Counted from the stretch's first letter, positions 1-8,734 are shown. The stretch is DNA of 46,332 nt from Holdemanella sp. MSK.7.32 (GCF_024460475.1 NZ_JANFYN010000015.1:1-46332), one strand, 5' to 3'. Notes: generated by a model from the letters alone, not told the origin. Numbers and translations are program-made.

Positions 1-1
1 G

Positions 2-190
2 ATAAAAGAGGTTAGAAACCTATGGCATCATTCACTACTTCTTACGTTCAAATGGATGAATCGAAGGAGTCAAAGAAGAAGTTTTAAATTGGAAAGGTTC
101 TGCGAGATATGGAATGACCGAATCATTCACCCATATATCCATGTTGATATTTGGAGCGGTGACAAAGTCATCTATAACAAGAATGTTTAA
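2..190 (+). CDS. group II intron reverse transcriptase/maturase, C-terminal fragment
   Basis: The frame is open from the window edge to TAA at 188-190 and encodes 62 residues. It includes WMNRRSQRRSF, the signature of the C-terminal maturase (domain X) end of class C/LtrA-type proteins, and ends with a basic tail. No start is visible because the gene begins upstream. In this family the protein helps splicing of its own intron RNA and reverse transcribes it during retrohoming. Identity rests on the NRRSQRRS motif plus the intron domain V directly downstream. Whether the full protein is intact cannot be judged here. Confidence 0.75.
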   Translation: MKEVRNLWHHSLLLTFKWMNRRSQRRSFKLERFCEIWNDRIIHPYIHVDIWSGDKVIYNKNV

Positions 191-202
191 AGTAACAGTG
201 GG

Positions 203-263
<61 letters not shown>

Positions 264-338
264 TTAGTGAAGGAGATAAATTTACTTATGTACTTTGGGA
301 GAAGACTCATAATATGAATTCAGTCATTGATTCATAAT

Positions 339-391
339 AAAAAGCTGTGGACTAAGCGATGTTAAAATCACTATCTGTCTCACAGCTTTTT
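339..391 (-). terminator. terminator of the YwaF-like gene
   Basis: On the minus strand AAAAAGCTGTG (381-391) pairs with CACAGCTTTTT (339-349), an 11-bp stem ending in a T run. The loop is long (31 nt) and contains the stop codon of the gene, so the 5' arm lies inside the coding sequence. Confidence 0.5.
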
Positions 392-1083
392 CTTTCTTTT
401 ACTATGAATGGTAAATGGAACAAACTTAGTCCAATCACTCCAAGCATGATGACTCTAAATAAATAGATATAGTATCCATGACTTAGGTTAAGGAATGGAA
501 GTCCTTCTAATGGTGGTCTTACAATAAACATAAAGTTTGTATCATAGACTGCCAAAATAGAATTCATATATAGGTTAAAAATCAATAACGCAAATAATAC
601 GACTAAATTGTCTTTAAATGCCTGCATACCTAGGTTTGCATGTTTGAAACGAATCAAATATAAAGAAAACCATGTTAATGCTGCATGATACATGAAGCAT
701 TGATATACATTGGCTACATTAAATTCAACGCCATACGTTGGAATCAAGATTGCCGCGATTCCTCCGCAAGTACCGACAACCGCAAAGAAGTTGATCATTT
801 TTTGTTTTAGTGGACCATCCTTTCCAAAAGTAATGTAGGCCGCAATAAACAATAAGATACTGCAGATATGGAATGGAAGGGATTGCGGATTTAAGTGCAT
901 TCCTCCATGTACGCTAGGGATCATATCTGACATCATTTTTGTGGTTTCGCTAAGTAAACATATAAACATGAAGAAGTAACAAGCATTTTGTAGCGTGAAA
1001 TCTTCTTTTTTCGCATAGTGATTCATAATTAGAATGAATAGAATACAAATTCCTATCCATATAAAGTGTTTTGTAGTAAACAT
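352..1083 (-). CDS. YwaF/TMEM164-like integral membrane protein (TIGR02206 type)
   Basis: The protein has 243 residues with about seven hydrophobic helices and a short charged C-terminus. The segment HGG-MHLNPQSLPFHICSI (about residues 58-77) resembles the conserved HGG...LPLHLC region of the YwaF/TIGR02206 family, which is close to the expected size. Its biochemical role is unknown. The start is ATG at 1081-1083, preceded on the minus strand by AAGGAG at good spacing. It is a single gene, divergent from the MATE gene. Assignment is by motif memory and membrane topology only, so other polytopic families remain possible. Confidence 0.6.
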   Translation of the reverse strand: MFTTKHFIWIGICILFILIMNHYAKKEDFTLQNACYFFMFICLLSETTKMMSDMIPSVHGGMHLNPQSLPFHICSILLFIAAYITFGKDGPLKQKMINFFAVVGTCGGIAAILIPTYGVEFNVANVYQCFMYHAALTWFSLYLIRFKHANLGMQAFKDNLVVLFALLIFNLYMNSILAVYDTNFMFIVRPPLEGLPFLNLSHGYYIYLFRVIMLGVIGLSLFHLPFIVKERKSCETDSDFNIA

Positions 1084-1147
1084 ATGCCCTCTCCTTGTAG
1101 TCCACAGATTATACCATTCAAAACATAAGTAAACAATGACAAAATTC

Positions 1148-1177
1148 TTAACCTTATCTTAAATTAAGTGGTATACT
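1148..1177 (+). promoter_or_regulatory. promoter of the first MATE gene
   Basis: TTAACC (1148-1153), an 18-nt spacer and TATACT (1172-1177). Transcription would start near 1184, which excludes the upstream GTG at 1168 as translation start and supports ATG at 1198. Confidence 0.5.
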
Positions 1178-1197
1178 ATGTCGTTAGTGAGGCTTTT

Positions 1198-2574
1198 ATG
1201 AAGAGAATTGATTTTGAGAATGATACAGTGACAAAAAATATTATAAATGCTGCTTTCCCTTTATTGGTAGCACAAATAATGAGTTTGTTATATAACGTTG
1301 TGGACCGTATCTATATTGCTCGAATTCCTAGTATTGGAACATACGCATTGGGTGCAATTGGCTTATGTTTTCCTTTAATTGTGATAATAAATGCATTCGC
1401 AAATCTATTTGGCAGTGGAGGAGCTCCACTATTCTCCATTAGTCGTGGAGAAAAGAATAGTACAAAGGCAAACTTAGTCATGAATACATCCTTCACAATG
1501 TTAGTATTGTGCTCGATTGTTTTAATGATTGTTCTTTATCCTTTGTTGAAGCCAATATTAACCTTATTTGGAACATCTACATCTGCCATGAAATATGCCT
1601 ATCCATATATGATGATTTATCTAATAGGAACACTACCTTCCATGCTTACTTTGGGTATGAATCCATTTATCAATGCACAAGGCTATTCAACAGCAGGTAT
1701 GTGTTCGGTTTTGATTGGTGCCATTATGAATTTAGTGCTAGACCCAATATTTATTTTCCTGTTTGGACTTGGCATTCAAGGCGCTGCCATCGCAACTGTT
1801 ATTTCTCAATGTGTTTCAGCTATATTTGTGTATTGGTTTTTAAAGAATCGTTCGGAATTAAAAGTAAGATTACTTAAAAAAGAGGAATGGATTGTTTGTA
1901 AAAGGTATGCACAAAATATTATTAGTTTAGGAAGCAGTAGTTTTATCATGCAGCTCACAAACAGTTTGGTTTCGATTTGTTGCAACAACGTTCTATCCAT
2001 AACGGGTGGAGACATATACATTTCAGTTATGACTATCATTTCAAGTGTGAGACAATTAGTTGAAACACCGATTCACGCAATCAATGATGGTTCTAGCCCA
2101 GTTTTAAGCTACAACTATGGAGCTAGAAGAGCAGAACGTATTCGAAAGGCCATTAAGGTAATTTCTATACTTGTCTTTGGCTATACTGCCATAGTTTGGA
2201 GTTTTATTATTTTGATTCCACATATATTGATTCAAGTCTTTAGTTCAGATCCTGTATTAATAAGGAATACCGTACCAGCTTTGAACCAATATTTTGCGGC
2301 CTTCATATTCATGGATTTGCAGTATATTGGTCAAAATGTATTTAAGTCATTAAATAAAAAGAAACAAGCCATCTTCTTCTCTATACTAAGAAAAGTCATT
2401 ATTGTCGTGCCACTTACATATATTATGCCACTCTACCTTCATATGGGTACAGATGGTGTATTCTTGGCAGAACCTGTATCGAATGTGATTGGTGGAACTC
2501 TTTGTTTCGTAACAATGTTAGTAACAATCATGCCAGAATTAAAGAGAATGGAAAATAAAAATGTGATAGAATGA
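1198..2574 (+). CDS. MATE family multidrug/Na+ antiporter (MepA-like)
   Basis: 458 residues with twelve predicted membrane helices in two halves. The N-terminus (AAFPLLVAQIMSLLYNVVDRIYI) and the region GAIGLCFPLI...GSGGAPLFSISRG are typical of MATE exporters, which use cation gradients to extrude drugs or metabolites at the cytoplasmic membrane. The start chosen is ATG 1198, with AGTGAGG 7 nt upstream; a longer reading frame begins at GTG 1168 but that codon overlaps the -10 box. The substrate is unknown. It is followed at 20 nt by the ribosome site of the nudC-like gene, so the two may be co-transcribed. Confidence 0.92.
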   Translation: MKRIDFENDTVTKNIINAAFPLLVAQIMSLLYNVVDRIYIARIPSIGTYALGAIGLCFPLIVIINAFANLFGSGGAPLFSISRGEKNSTKANLVMNTSFTMLVLCSIVLMIVLYPLLKPILTLFGTSTSAMKYAYPYMMIYLIGTLPSMLTLGMNPFINAQGYSTAGMCSVLIGAIMNLVLDPIFIFLFGLGIQGAAIATVISQCVSAIFVYWFLKNRSELKVRLLKKEEWIVCKRYAQNIISLGSSSFIMQLTNSLVSICCNNVLSITGGDIYISVMTIISSVRQLVETPIHAINDGSSPVLSYNYGARRAERIRKAIKVISILVFGYTAIVWSFIILIPHILIQVFSSDPVLIRNTVPALNQYFAAFIFMDLQYIGQNVFKSLNKKKQAIFFSILRKVIIVVPLTYIMPLYLHMGTDGVFLAEPVSNVIGGTLCFVTMLVTIMPELKRMENKNVIE

Positions 2575-2593
2575 TATCCGCGAGGTAGAAAAA

Positions 2594-2641
2594 ATGGTAC
2601 AAGACCACACAAGTTACATAATGAATTTGATCCAGAAGTAA
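2594..2641 (+). other. detached 5' end of the nudC-like gene
   Basis: ATG 2594 has a good ribosome site (GAGGT at 2582-2586) and begins MVQD, the usual opening of firmicute NudC proteins (M-I/V-Q-D followed by PHK...NEF). The frame then stops at 2639-2641. The expected continuation PHKLHNEFDPE is present from 2605 in another frame and runs without a stop into the Nudix gene. A small deletion near 2605 would explain this. The 15-codon frame is therefore read as the displaced N-terminus, not as a separate gene. Confidence 0.55.
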
Positions 2642-2661
2642 AGGCAACAGAAAACGACATC

Positions 2662-3432
2662 TTGTTGTGTATTGTGAATGGAAGGATCTTAATTCATTTA
2701 AACTGCTTTGAAAATAAGGAAGTTGTTTTTCCTAAAGTAAAAGAAATACAAATACATTCAGAATATCGTTATTTATTTTCAATTGATAATACGAAATATT
2801 TCTTATGTGATATGCGATTAGAAGACAATCAGATTCCATCAGAATATGGTTATGTTGAAGAGAGAAGTTTGCGTATTGAAGGGATTGGCCCAAAAGACAA
2901 TTTATTTGCGGCAATCACTGGAAAACATTTGGCGGATTGGTATCGAGATACTAAATTCTGCGGAAGATGTGGACATAAGATGGTACATTCAACAAAGGAA
3001 AGAGCTATGGTTTGTCCAGAATGTCATAACACAGTGTATCCAAGAATTATGCCAGCTGTCATTGTGGGTGTAATCAATGGGGATAAGTTATTGTTGACAA
3101 AATATCGTACAGGATTTAAGTATAATGCGTTGATTGCTGGGTTTACTGAAATTGGAGAAACGGTTGAAGAAACGGTAAAACGTGAAGTTATGGAAGAGGC
3201 TGGAATCAAAGTCAATAATATTCGTTACTATAAGTCACAGCCTTGGGGAAGTGCCAATGATATTTTGTTAGGGTTCTTTTGTGATGTAAAGGGCAATGAT
3301 GAAATATCTATGGATACCAATGAATTGAAATATGCAGATTGGGTTCAAAGAGATGAAATCATTCTTCAACCGGGAGAATTTAGTTTAACGAATGAAATGA
3401 TGAAATTATTTAAGGAAAATAAAGTAGAGTGA
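2662..3432 (+). CDS. nudC: NudC-type NAD(H) diphosphatase / RNA decapping Nudix hydrolase, 5' end disrupted
   Basis: The protein has a zinc ribbon (Cys 100, 103, 118, 121 counted from the TTG at 2662), then a perfect Nudix box from Gly160 (G-x5-E-x7-REVMEEAGI), then SQPWG at 192-196, the NudC signature. NudC enzymes cleave NADH or NAD+ to NMN and AMP and remove NAD caps from RNA. The open frame continues upstream to 2575 but has no usable start codon before TTG 2662, which lacks a ribosome site; the natural ATG (2594) is in another frame. The catalytic half is intact. The gene may be inactive at translation, a weakly started shorter protein, or a sequencing error. Confidence 0.85.
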   Translation: MLCIVNGRILIHLNCFENKEVVFPKVKEIQIHSEYRYLFSIDNTKYFLCDMRLEDNQIPSEYGYVEERSLRIEGIGPKDNLFAAITGKHLADWYRDTKFCGRCGHKMVHSTKERAMVCPECHNTVYPRIMPAVIVGVINGDKLLLTKYRTGFKYNALIAGFTEIGETVEETVKREVMEEAGIKVNNIRYYKSQPWGSANDILLGFFCDVKGNDEISMDTNELKYADWVQRDEIILQPGEFSLTNEMMKLFKENKVE

Positions 3433-3521
3433 AAGTATCATACTCATTCTTCTAAAAATGATGAGGATATGGTACAATAAAGCGTGTAAAAAATATTTAT
3501 AGAAAATAGGAGTGAAAAATT

Positions 3522-4079
3522 ATGGCAATTTCTGCAGGTGATTTTAAAACAGGATTAACTTTAATCGTTGATGGTGATCCTTGGGTAGTATTAGATTTCC
3601 AACATGTTAAACCTGGTAAAGGTGCAGCTATCTTAAAAACTAAGATGAAAAACTTAAAAACAGGTAATACACAAGAAAGAAACTTCAATGCTTCAACTAA
3701 ATTTGAACAAGCTAACATTTCTAAAAAAGCAGCTCAATTCTCATATGAAGCAGATTCTACATATTACTTTATGGATTTAGAAACATACGATACTTATGAA
3801 TTAACAGCTGAACAAGTTGATTTCAACAAATACTTTATTGTTGAAGGTGCTGAAGTATCTTTGATGTTCTTCGAAGGAGAATTATTATCTGTTTCTGTTC
3901 CAGAAAAAGTTGAATTAACAGTAGCTGAAACAGATCCAGCCATCAAAGGTGCACCATCTAACCAAACTAAAGATGCAACTACAGATACTGGATTAACATT
4001 AAGAGTTCCACAGTTCATCGGACCAGGTGAAAAAATCGTTGTATTCTCAACAGATGGAAAATATGCAGGAAGAGCTTAA
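3522..4079 (+). CDS. efp: elongation factor P
   Basis: 185 residues, the normal EF-P length, with KOW-like N-terminal domain and two OB domains. EF-P enters the ribosome E site and relieves stalling at polyproline stretches. The modifiable loop reads VKPGKGAA with Lys33 at the tip, the form seen in Bacillus, where the lysine carries 5-aminopentanol; no modification enzyme is seen here. The start is ATG 3522 after AGGAGTG. A TACAAT hexamer at 3473-3478 preceded by TGG may be its extended -10. A strong terminator overlaps the stop codon. Confidence 0.97.
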   Translation: MAISAGDFKTGLTLIVDGDPWVVLDFQHVKPGKGAAILKTKMKNLKTGNTQERNFNASTKFEQANISKKAAQFSYEADSTYYFMDLETYDTYELTAEQVDFNKYFIVEGAEVSLMFFEGELLSVSVPEKVELTVAETDPAIKGAPSNQTKDATTDTGLTLRVPQFIGPGEKIVVFSTDGKYAGRA

Positions 4080-4095
4080 TCGCTCTTCTTTTTTT
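4069..4095 (+). terminator. terminator of efp
   Basis: GAAGAGC (4069-4075) pairs with GCTCTTC (4082-4088) around a 6-nt loop that holds the efp stop codon, followed by seven T. It ends only 4 nt before the next start codon. Confidence 0.9.
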
Positions 4096-4099
4096 AACT

Positions 4100-4846
4100 A
4101 TGAATAAAGTTGTCTTAATTACAGGTGGTGCTCGTGGTATTGGAAGTGCAATCGCATTGGAACTCGCAAAACATGGTTATGATATTGTCATTAACTATTT
4201 AACTTCTAAACAGCCTGCCAAAGAATTAAAAGAAAAAATTGAATCTCAATATCATGTTCGTTGTCTTACCATTTGTGCAGATGTATCCGATGTAGATCAA
4301 GTCAATATCATGGTTAGTGAAATTGAAGAGAAGATGGGTGGCGTAGATGTATTAATTAATAATGCGGCTGTAGATCTTTCCAATTTGTTTCATTTAAAAA
4401 ATGCTGAAGAATTTAAAAGAACATTAGATGTCAATGTTGTAGGTGCTTTTAACTGTAGTAAAAGAGTGTATAAACACATGTTGGATCAAGAATATGGAAG
4501 AATTATCAATATATCAAGTACCAACGGAATTAACACATATTATCCAATGTGTATCGATTATGATGCTTCAAAAGCAGCCTTGATTTCAATGACACACAAT
4601 CTTGCGGCTGAATTTGGACCATATATCAATGTGAATTGTGTTGCGCCCGGATTTATTGGAACCGATAATGAACTAGATGGCTATGACGAAGAGTTCTTAA
4701 AGGAAGAAACAGAAAAAATCATGGTGAAACGTTATGGAAAGCCAGAAGAAGTGGCATACCTTGTTCGTTTTCTAATTAGTGATGAAGCTAACTTCATCAA
4801 CAATTCCATTATTCGTATCGATGGTGGACAGATGGGCAGTTGTTAA
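4100..4846 (+). CDS. short-chain dehydrogenase/reductase (FabG-like)
   Basis: 248 residues with a Rossmann fold. The nucleotide motif GGARGIG is at residues 8-14, NNAA near 90, the catalytic Ser in ISST, the YDASK (Tyr-x3-Lys) site, and CVAPGFI after it. This is a classical SDR, with 3-oxoacyl-ACP reductase (FabG) as closest general type, but the isolated position gives no pathway. ATG 4100 sits directly after the efp terminator and has no Shine-Dalgarno sequence, although the N-terminus (NKVVLITGG) leaves no room for a later start. Either read-through, a promoter inside efp, or leaderless-like initiation must serve it. Confidence 0.88.
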   Translation: MNKVVLITGGARGIGSAIALELAKHGYDIVINYLTSKQPAKELKEKIESQYHVRCLTICADVSDVDQVNIMVSEIEEKMGGVDVLINNAAVDLSNLFHLKNAEEFKRTLDVNVVGAFNCSKRVYKHMLDQEYGRIINISSTNGINTYYPMCIDYDASKAALISMTHNLAAEFGPYINVNCVAPGFIGTDNELDGYDEEFLKEETEKIMVKRYGKPEEVAYLVRFLISDEANFINNSIIRIDGGQMGSC

Positions 4847-4894
4847 AAAAGTGGTTAAATCCCTATATTTAAAGGGTATTAACCACTTTTATTC
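4847..4894 (+). terminator. terminator of the SDR gene
   Basis: AAAAGTGGTTAA (4847-4858) pairs with TTAACCACTTTT (4879-4890), and inner CCC/GGG extend the stem. The T-rich end is followed by ATTCTTTATT. Confidence 0.8.
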
Positions 4895-4925
4895 TTTATT
4901 GATTGAAGTATCGGTTGAATCGATT

Positions 4926-4949
4926 TGCAACGATTCCATTATCGTTGCA
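4926..4949. repeat. 9-bp inverted repeat between convergent genes
   Basis: TGCAACGAT, 6-nt loop, ATCGTTGCA. It lies between the two terminators of the convergent SDR and PLP-enzyme genes and has no T run. GAATCG/CGATTC overlaps it as an alternative pairing. Function unknown. Confidence 0.4.
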
Positions 4950-4962
4950 TATTGTTTGAAAC

Positions 4963-4985
4963 GAAAAAAGATGCACTTGGCATCT
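4963..4985 (-). terminator. terminator of the methionine-gamma-lyase-like gene
   Basis: On the minus strand AGATGC (4980-4985), loop CAAGT, GCATCT (4969-4974) and then TTTTTC. Confidence 0.75.
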
Positions 4986-6238
4986 TAGTTGTTTTTCATG
5001 TTTGTTAGGGCAAGAAGAATAGAAAGTTTTCCATATTCTAATGTTAATCCACCCTGCATATATAAAGTATATGGCTCGATGACTGGAGCATCTGCACTTA
5101 GTTCGATTGTACTTCCTTGTGTAAAGCTTCCAGCAGCCATAACTTCATCAAATGGATAGCCAGGCATTGGAGCAGCCATAACACTAACAAATGAATCAAT
5201 TGGACTTGTGGATTGAATACCTTGTGTAAAGCTAACAAGATTTTCTTTCGAGCCCAGTTCTAAAGTTTGAATGATATCCGTTCTTTCATCATTATAAGCA
5301 GGAGATACATTCTTGTATCCTAATTTTTCTAGCATATAGGCTGTAAAAACTGCGGTTTTTAAAGCACTCTTAACGGCATTTGGTGCCATGAAGATACCTT
5401 TAAAGAAAGAGTTATTTAAGTTAAAGTTTGCACCCAAATCCTTACCGATTCCAGGAGCTGTTAAGCGTTCAGCTACCATGTTGATCAATTCTTTATTACC
5501 AGCTACATATCCTCCAGTAGAGGCAATTCCTCCACCTAAATTTTTCATTAAGGATCCAACCACAACATCGGCACCAATGTGTCCTGGTTCTAATTTTTCA
5601 ACAAGTTCACCATAACAATTATCGACCATGATAATAACGTCTGAGTTTACTTCACGAATCTTTTTGATGATACGCTCAAGCTTTGAAATAGTTAATGATA
5701 AACGGTGGGCATATCCTCTAGATCTTTGGATTTCCACTAATTTTACATTGTTTTCTTTTAAACGAGCAACAATCTTATCATCATCAAAATCATCATTTAC
5801 TAAATCAATCTGTTCATACTTTACACCATTGGCTTTTAGTGATTGTGTAGAATCACCACATAAACCAATCATTTCCTGCAATGAATCATATGGAGCACCA
5901 GAAATGGAAATCATTGTATCTCCATGTTTTAATAGAGCAGATAAAGTTAAATATAAAGCGTTTGTACCACTCATAATCTGAGGACGTACTAGAGCATCTT
6001 CACATCCGAGTACTGTCGCAAAAATACGTTCGATTTTATCACGACCTTCATCATAGTTACCATATCCGTTGATATCCGCAAAGTCAGAATAAGAAACGTG
6101 GTTCTCAATAAATGCAGCTAAGATACGATCTGAATTGTATAAACATACATCATCAATTTTTTTATAAATATCTTTTAAAACGACATCCGATTCTTCTGCC
6201 ATTTTCAATAAGTCTTTATCAATTTGTTCTAAAATCAT
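4985..6238 (-). CDS. PLP-dependent methionine gamma-lyase family protein (aluminium-resistance type)
   Basis: 417 residues. The ordering GYGNYDEGRDKIERIFA, RPQIMSGTNA, VEIQRSRGY, VDNCYGE and GSLMKNLGGG matches the family often labelled aluminium resistance protein (Met_gamma_lyase Pfam type). Lys232 in the SLMKN motif should bind PLP. The true substrate in bacteria is not established; a lyase on sulfur amino acids is the usual guess. The start is ATG at 6236-6238 with GGAGG upstream; the reading frame extends 80 codons further but would run into the divergent manA promoter region. Single gene with its own terminator. Confidence 0.88.
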   Translation of the reverse strand: MILEQIDKDLLKMAEESDVVLKDIYKKIDDVCLYNSDRILAAFIENHVSYSDFADINGYGNYDEGRDKIERIFATVLGCEDALVRPQIMSGTNALYLTLSALLKHGDTMISISGAPYDSLQEMIGLCGDSTQSLKANGVKYEQIDLVNDDFDDDKIVARLKENNVKLVEIQRSRGYAHRLSLTISKLERIIKKIREVNSDVIIMVDNCYGELVEKLEPGHIGADVVVGSLMKNLGGGIASTGGYVAGNKELINMVAERLTAPGIGKDLGANFNLNNSFFKGIFMAPNAVKSALKTAVFTAYMLEKLGYKNVSPAYNDERTDIIQTLELGSKENLVSFTQGIQSTSPIDSFVSVMAAPMPGYPFDEVMAAGSFTQGSTIELSADAPVIEPYTLYMQGGLTLEYGKLSILLALTNMKNN

Positions 6239-6326
6239 AAATAACCTCCAAAAGTCCACTTCTTCTATTATACACGATTTAAATATTTGTGGTATGCTCA
6301 AGTCAAGATATGAAGGGAGGTAAAAA

Positions 6327-7271
6327 ATGGAAAAAGTATTATTTTTAGATTCGCCCATGAAAGAAAAGCTGTATGGTTCAAGGCGCATCCAAGAAAAGTT
6401 TGGCTTAGGTCCTATGGACAAAAAGATTGGAGAATACTGGGCTATTAGTGCACATGATAATGGCTTAAGTAAGATCAAAAATGGAAAATATAAAGGGGAA
6501 ACATTAAAAGATGTATATTTAAACCACAGAGAATTATTTGCGAATGATCCTCATGCTAAGTTTCCACTATTAGTTAAAATTAATGAGATTCAAGAACCAT
6601 GTTCTGTGCAGGTACATCCAGATGATGCATATGCTAGAAAATATGAAAGTGATTATGGTAAGGCTGAATTTTGTCTGTGGCTAGATGTGGAAGAAGGTAC
6701 CAAAATCATTCGTGGACATAGTGCCAAGACAAAGGAAGAGTTTAGAAAGGCTATTGAAGAAAAAGCTTGGGATACTTTATTTGTTCGAAAATCGGTACAC
6801 ACAAATGAATTTGTCTATACGCCTGCAGGAACCATTCATGGTATTGAAGGAAAGTTAATGATGGCTGAAGTGCAACAATCCAGTGATGTCACATATCGTA
6901 TTTATGATTATGACAGAAAAGATGCGAATGGGAATATGCGAGAACTACATATTGATAAGGCTATTGAAGTCACAAATATACCGCATATTGAATCAGATGT
7001 GCATCCAACAGTTACGATGTTAGAAGGAAATGAAGTCATTGAATATGTGAATGAAAAGTATTTTAGTGTGACTCGATACAAGATTCAAAATGAAATTCAG
7101 ATCAAAAATCCTTCTTATTCCTTATGCTTACCATTAAGTGGAAATGGAATCTTACATATTGATGGAAAAGATTATGATATTCAAGCAGGCATTGGCTTTA
7201 TCGTTACTAGTCATATAAAAAGATATTCAGTCAAAGGAAATATTGATTTGCTGGTAAGTGTGCCAAAATAA
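6327..7271 (+). CDS. manA: mannose-6-phosphate isomerase, class I, short form
   Basis: 314 residues, the length of firmicute ManA. It interconverts mannose-6-phosphate and fructose-6-phosphate in the cytoplasm. Zinc ligands are visible: QVHPDD (His97), Glu114 in the KAEF motif, and His171 in PAGTIHG; the cupin C-terminus follows. The start is ATG 6327 with GGGAGG 6 nt upstream. A TATGCT hexamer at 6293-6298, preceded by TGTGG, could be the -10. No sugar transporter or other mannose gene is adjacent. Confidence 0.95.
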   Translation: MEKVLFLDSPMKEKLYGSRRIQEKFGLGPMDKKIGEYWAISAHDNGLSKIKNGKYKGETLKDVYLNHRELFANDPHAKFPLLVKINEIQEPCSVQVHPDDAYARKYESDYGKAEFCLWLDVEEGTKIIRGHSAKTKEEFRKAIEEKAWDTLFVRKSVHTNEFVYTPAGTIHGIEGKLMMAEVQQSSDVTYRIYDYDRKDANGNMRELHIDKAIEVTNIPHIESDVHPTVTMLEGNEVIEYVNEKYFSVTRYKIQNEIQIKNPSYSLCLPLSGNGILHIDGKDYDIQAGIGFIVTSHIKRYSVKGNIDLLVSVPK

Positions 7272-7295
7272 AAGATCCGATTGGATCTTATTATT
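7272..7295. terminator. bidirectional terminator between manA and the ATPase gene
   Basis: AAGATCC (7272-7278), 4-nt loop, GGATCTT (7283-7289). Followed by ATTATTT on the plus strand and by TTATTTT on the minus strand; it overlaps the ends of both convergent genes. Confidence 0.75.
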
Positions 7296-8598
7296 TGATG
7301 AAATTCAATAAAAATTCACTGGCACCAATAGTTATAAAACCTTCTTCATCCATCATGGCTTTATAAGGTCGATTTACTACCAATATTTTTTGAATTTGAT
7401 CATTTAATTTAATGAAAGGACGAATTTCTCGGTTTCGAGTTTCAGAATTTGAGATATCTGTTGAAATTTGAATGTAATATTTACGTTCATTTTTTTGTGC
7501 AAAAAAATCAATTTCATTTGTTTTTCGAACGGATTTACCTTCTTTATTTTTTTCAACTGTATCGAAAGTTCCAACATTAATGGTATATCCATTATATATG
7601 AGTTCATTGTACACAATATTTTCTAACAATTGTCCCTCATCGGGATACGCAAAATTTAATCGTGCATTTCTTAAACCTGTATCCACAAAATAGTATTTTC
7701 TTAAAGCACCAATTTCTTTCTTTCCACGAATGTCATAGCGATTCGCTTCTTGGAGAATGAAGGCATCCTTAAAATATTGAATATATTTTCCAATTGTTTG
7801 TGCATCAATGTTTTCATGTTTAACACTTTTAAATGTATTTGATAATTTCTTAGAATTCAACAATTCGCCTGTCAAATCACTAAGAATGGTACAGAGTTCA
7901 TCTAAGTTTTCTGTTTTCTTTAGCTTATTATGTTCAATAATATCTTTGAAATAGGTTGTTTCAAATAATCCTTTTAAATATTGTTTCTTTGAATTTTCAT
8001 CTGATAATACTGCAAGTGGCATGCCACCATACTGCATATATTCATATAAGGCATCTGTTTTAGAACCTTGTCTATAACTGTAAAACTCTTCAAAAGATAA
8101 TGGATGCATATGGATTTGGCTAGCCTTGTCTCTAAATTCTGTCACAATGTCGGTTGACAACATTTTTGAATTGGATCCAGTAATATAAAGGTCTATGTTT
8201 TTTTCATGAGAAAGTCCTAATACAACATCAACAAAAGAGATGGTTTCTGTATCTTTCGCTTTGGCTAATTTGATTTTTCCACCTGTTAATGCAGGATTAA
8301 CAATTGTAAAAACACGTTGAATCTCATCTAAAATGACGTAACAGTCACTCTTATCTTTAGTGATAGAACGTACATACTTTCCTAGCTCAATGGGATTTCT
8401 TAAATGGGCATTCTTATCATCATCAAGTTCAATAAGAATTATATTTTCTTCAGGTACATTATTTTCTATAAGATAATCGGTGAATATTTCATGCAACAAA
8501 TAGGATTTACCAGTTCTTCTTGGTCCAGTTATGACTTTTGGAAACCCGTTGTTCTTTAATGCGATAAGTTGATTTAAGTATTTAGTTCTTTTTATCAT
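7291..8598 (-). CDS. AAA ATPase with DUF4143 C-terminal domain
   Basis: 435 residues. Walker A GPRRTGKS is at 25-32 and Walker B YVILDE at 87-92, followed by a sensor-like ITGSNS motif and HPLSFEEF, the standard features of the AAA_14/DUF4143 family. The C-terminal part has the FVDTGLRNA and ENIVYNEL motifs and an EIDFFA plus YYIQIS arrangement, which resembles the PD-(D/E)XK-like fold reported for this domain. These proteins are widespread, often multicopy, and of unclear function. The start is ATG 8598, with AAGGTG ahead; a GTG nine bases upstream lies inside that ribosome site. The region upstream carries two copies of a 14-bp palindrome. Confidence 0.87.
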   Translation of the reverse strand: MIKRTKYLNQLIALKNNGFPKVITGPRRTGKSYLLHEIFTDYLIENNVPEENIILIELDDDKNAHLRNPIELGKYVRSITKDKSDCYVILDEIQRVFTIVNPALTGGKIKLAKAKDTETISFVDVVLGLSHEKNIDLYITGSNSKMLSTDIVTEFRDKASQIHMHPLSFEEFYSYRQGSKTDALYEYMQYGGMPLAVLSDENSKKQYLKGLFETTYFKDIIEHNKLKKTENLDELCTILSDLTGELLNSKKLSNTFKSVKHENIDAQTIGKYIQYFKDAFILQEANRYDIRGKKEIGALRKYYFVDTGLRNARLNFAYPDEGQLLENIVYNELIYNGYTINVGTFDTVEKNKEGKSVRKTNEIDFFAQKNERKYYIQISTDISNSETRNREIRPFIKLNDQIQKILVVNRPYKAMMDEEGFITIGASEFLLNFIK

Positions 8599-8613
8599 TT
8601 TGATCACCTTTTT

Positions 8614-8627
8614 TGTAGAATTCTACA
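8614..8627. repeat. palindrome TGTAGAATTCTACA, copy 1
   Basis: Perfect 14-bp palindrome 16 nt upstream of the ATPase start, flanked by T runs on both sides (CCTTTTTT before, CTTTTTCTGA after). Either an operator (TGTA-N6-TACA) or a hairpin with a T tail. Confidence 0.75.
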
Positions 8628-8687
8628 CTTTTTCTGATTACATTTTAAAATGATTTAAAGAATAATTCAATTTATAATCATTTTTTT

Positions 8688-8701
8688 TGTAGAATTCTAC
8701 A
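8688..8701. repeat. palindrome TGTAGAATTCTACA, copy 2
   Basis: Identical 14-bp palindrome, 74 bp from copy 1. Flanks are also shared: ATCATTTTTTTT before and TTTTTTCTGACTA after. Confidence 0.75.
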
Positions 8702-8734
8702 TTTTTTCTGACTATAAATTAATGATACACAGAT

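Noticed and set aside
1168..1197. Earlier GTG start for the first MATE gene
   Set aside because: The -10 box TATACT lies inside it; ATG 1198 has its own ribosome site.
1509..1877. 122-codon plus-strand frame within the MATE gene
   Set aside because: Out-of-frame shadow with unusual composition and no ribosome site.
6239..6478. 80-codon N-terminal extension of the PLP enzyme
   Set aside because: Overlaps the divergent manA start; GGAGG directly precedes ATG 6238.
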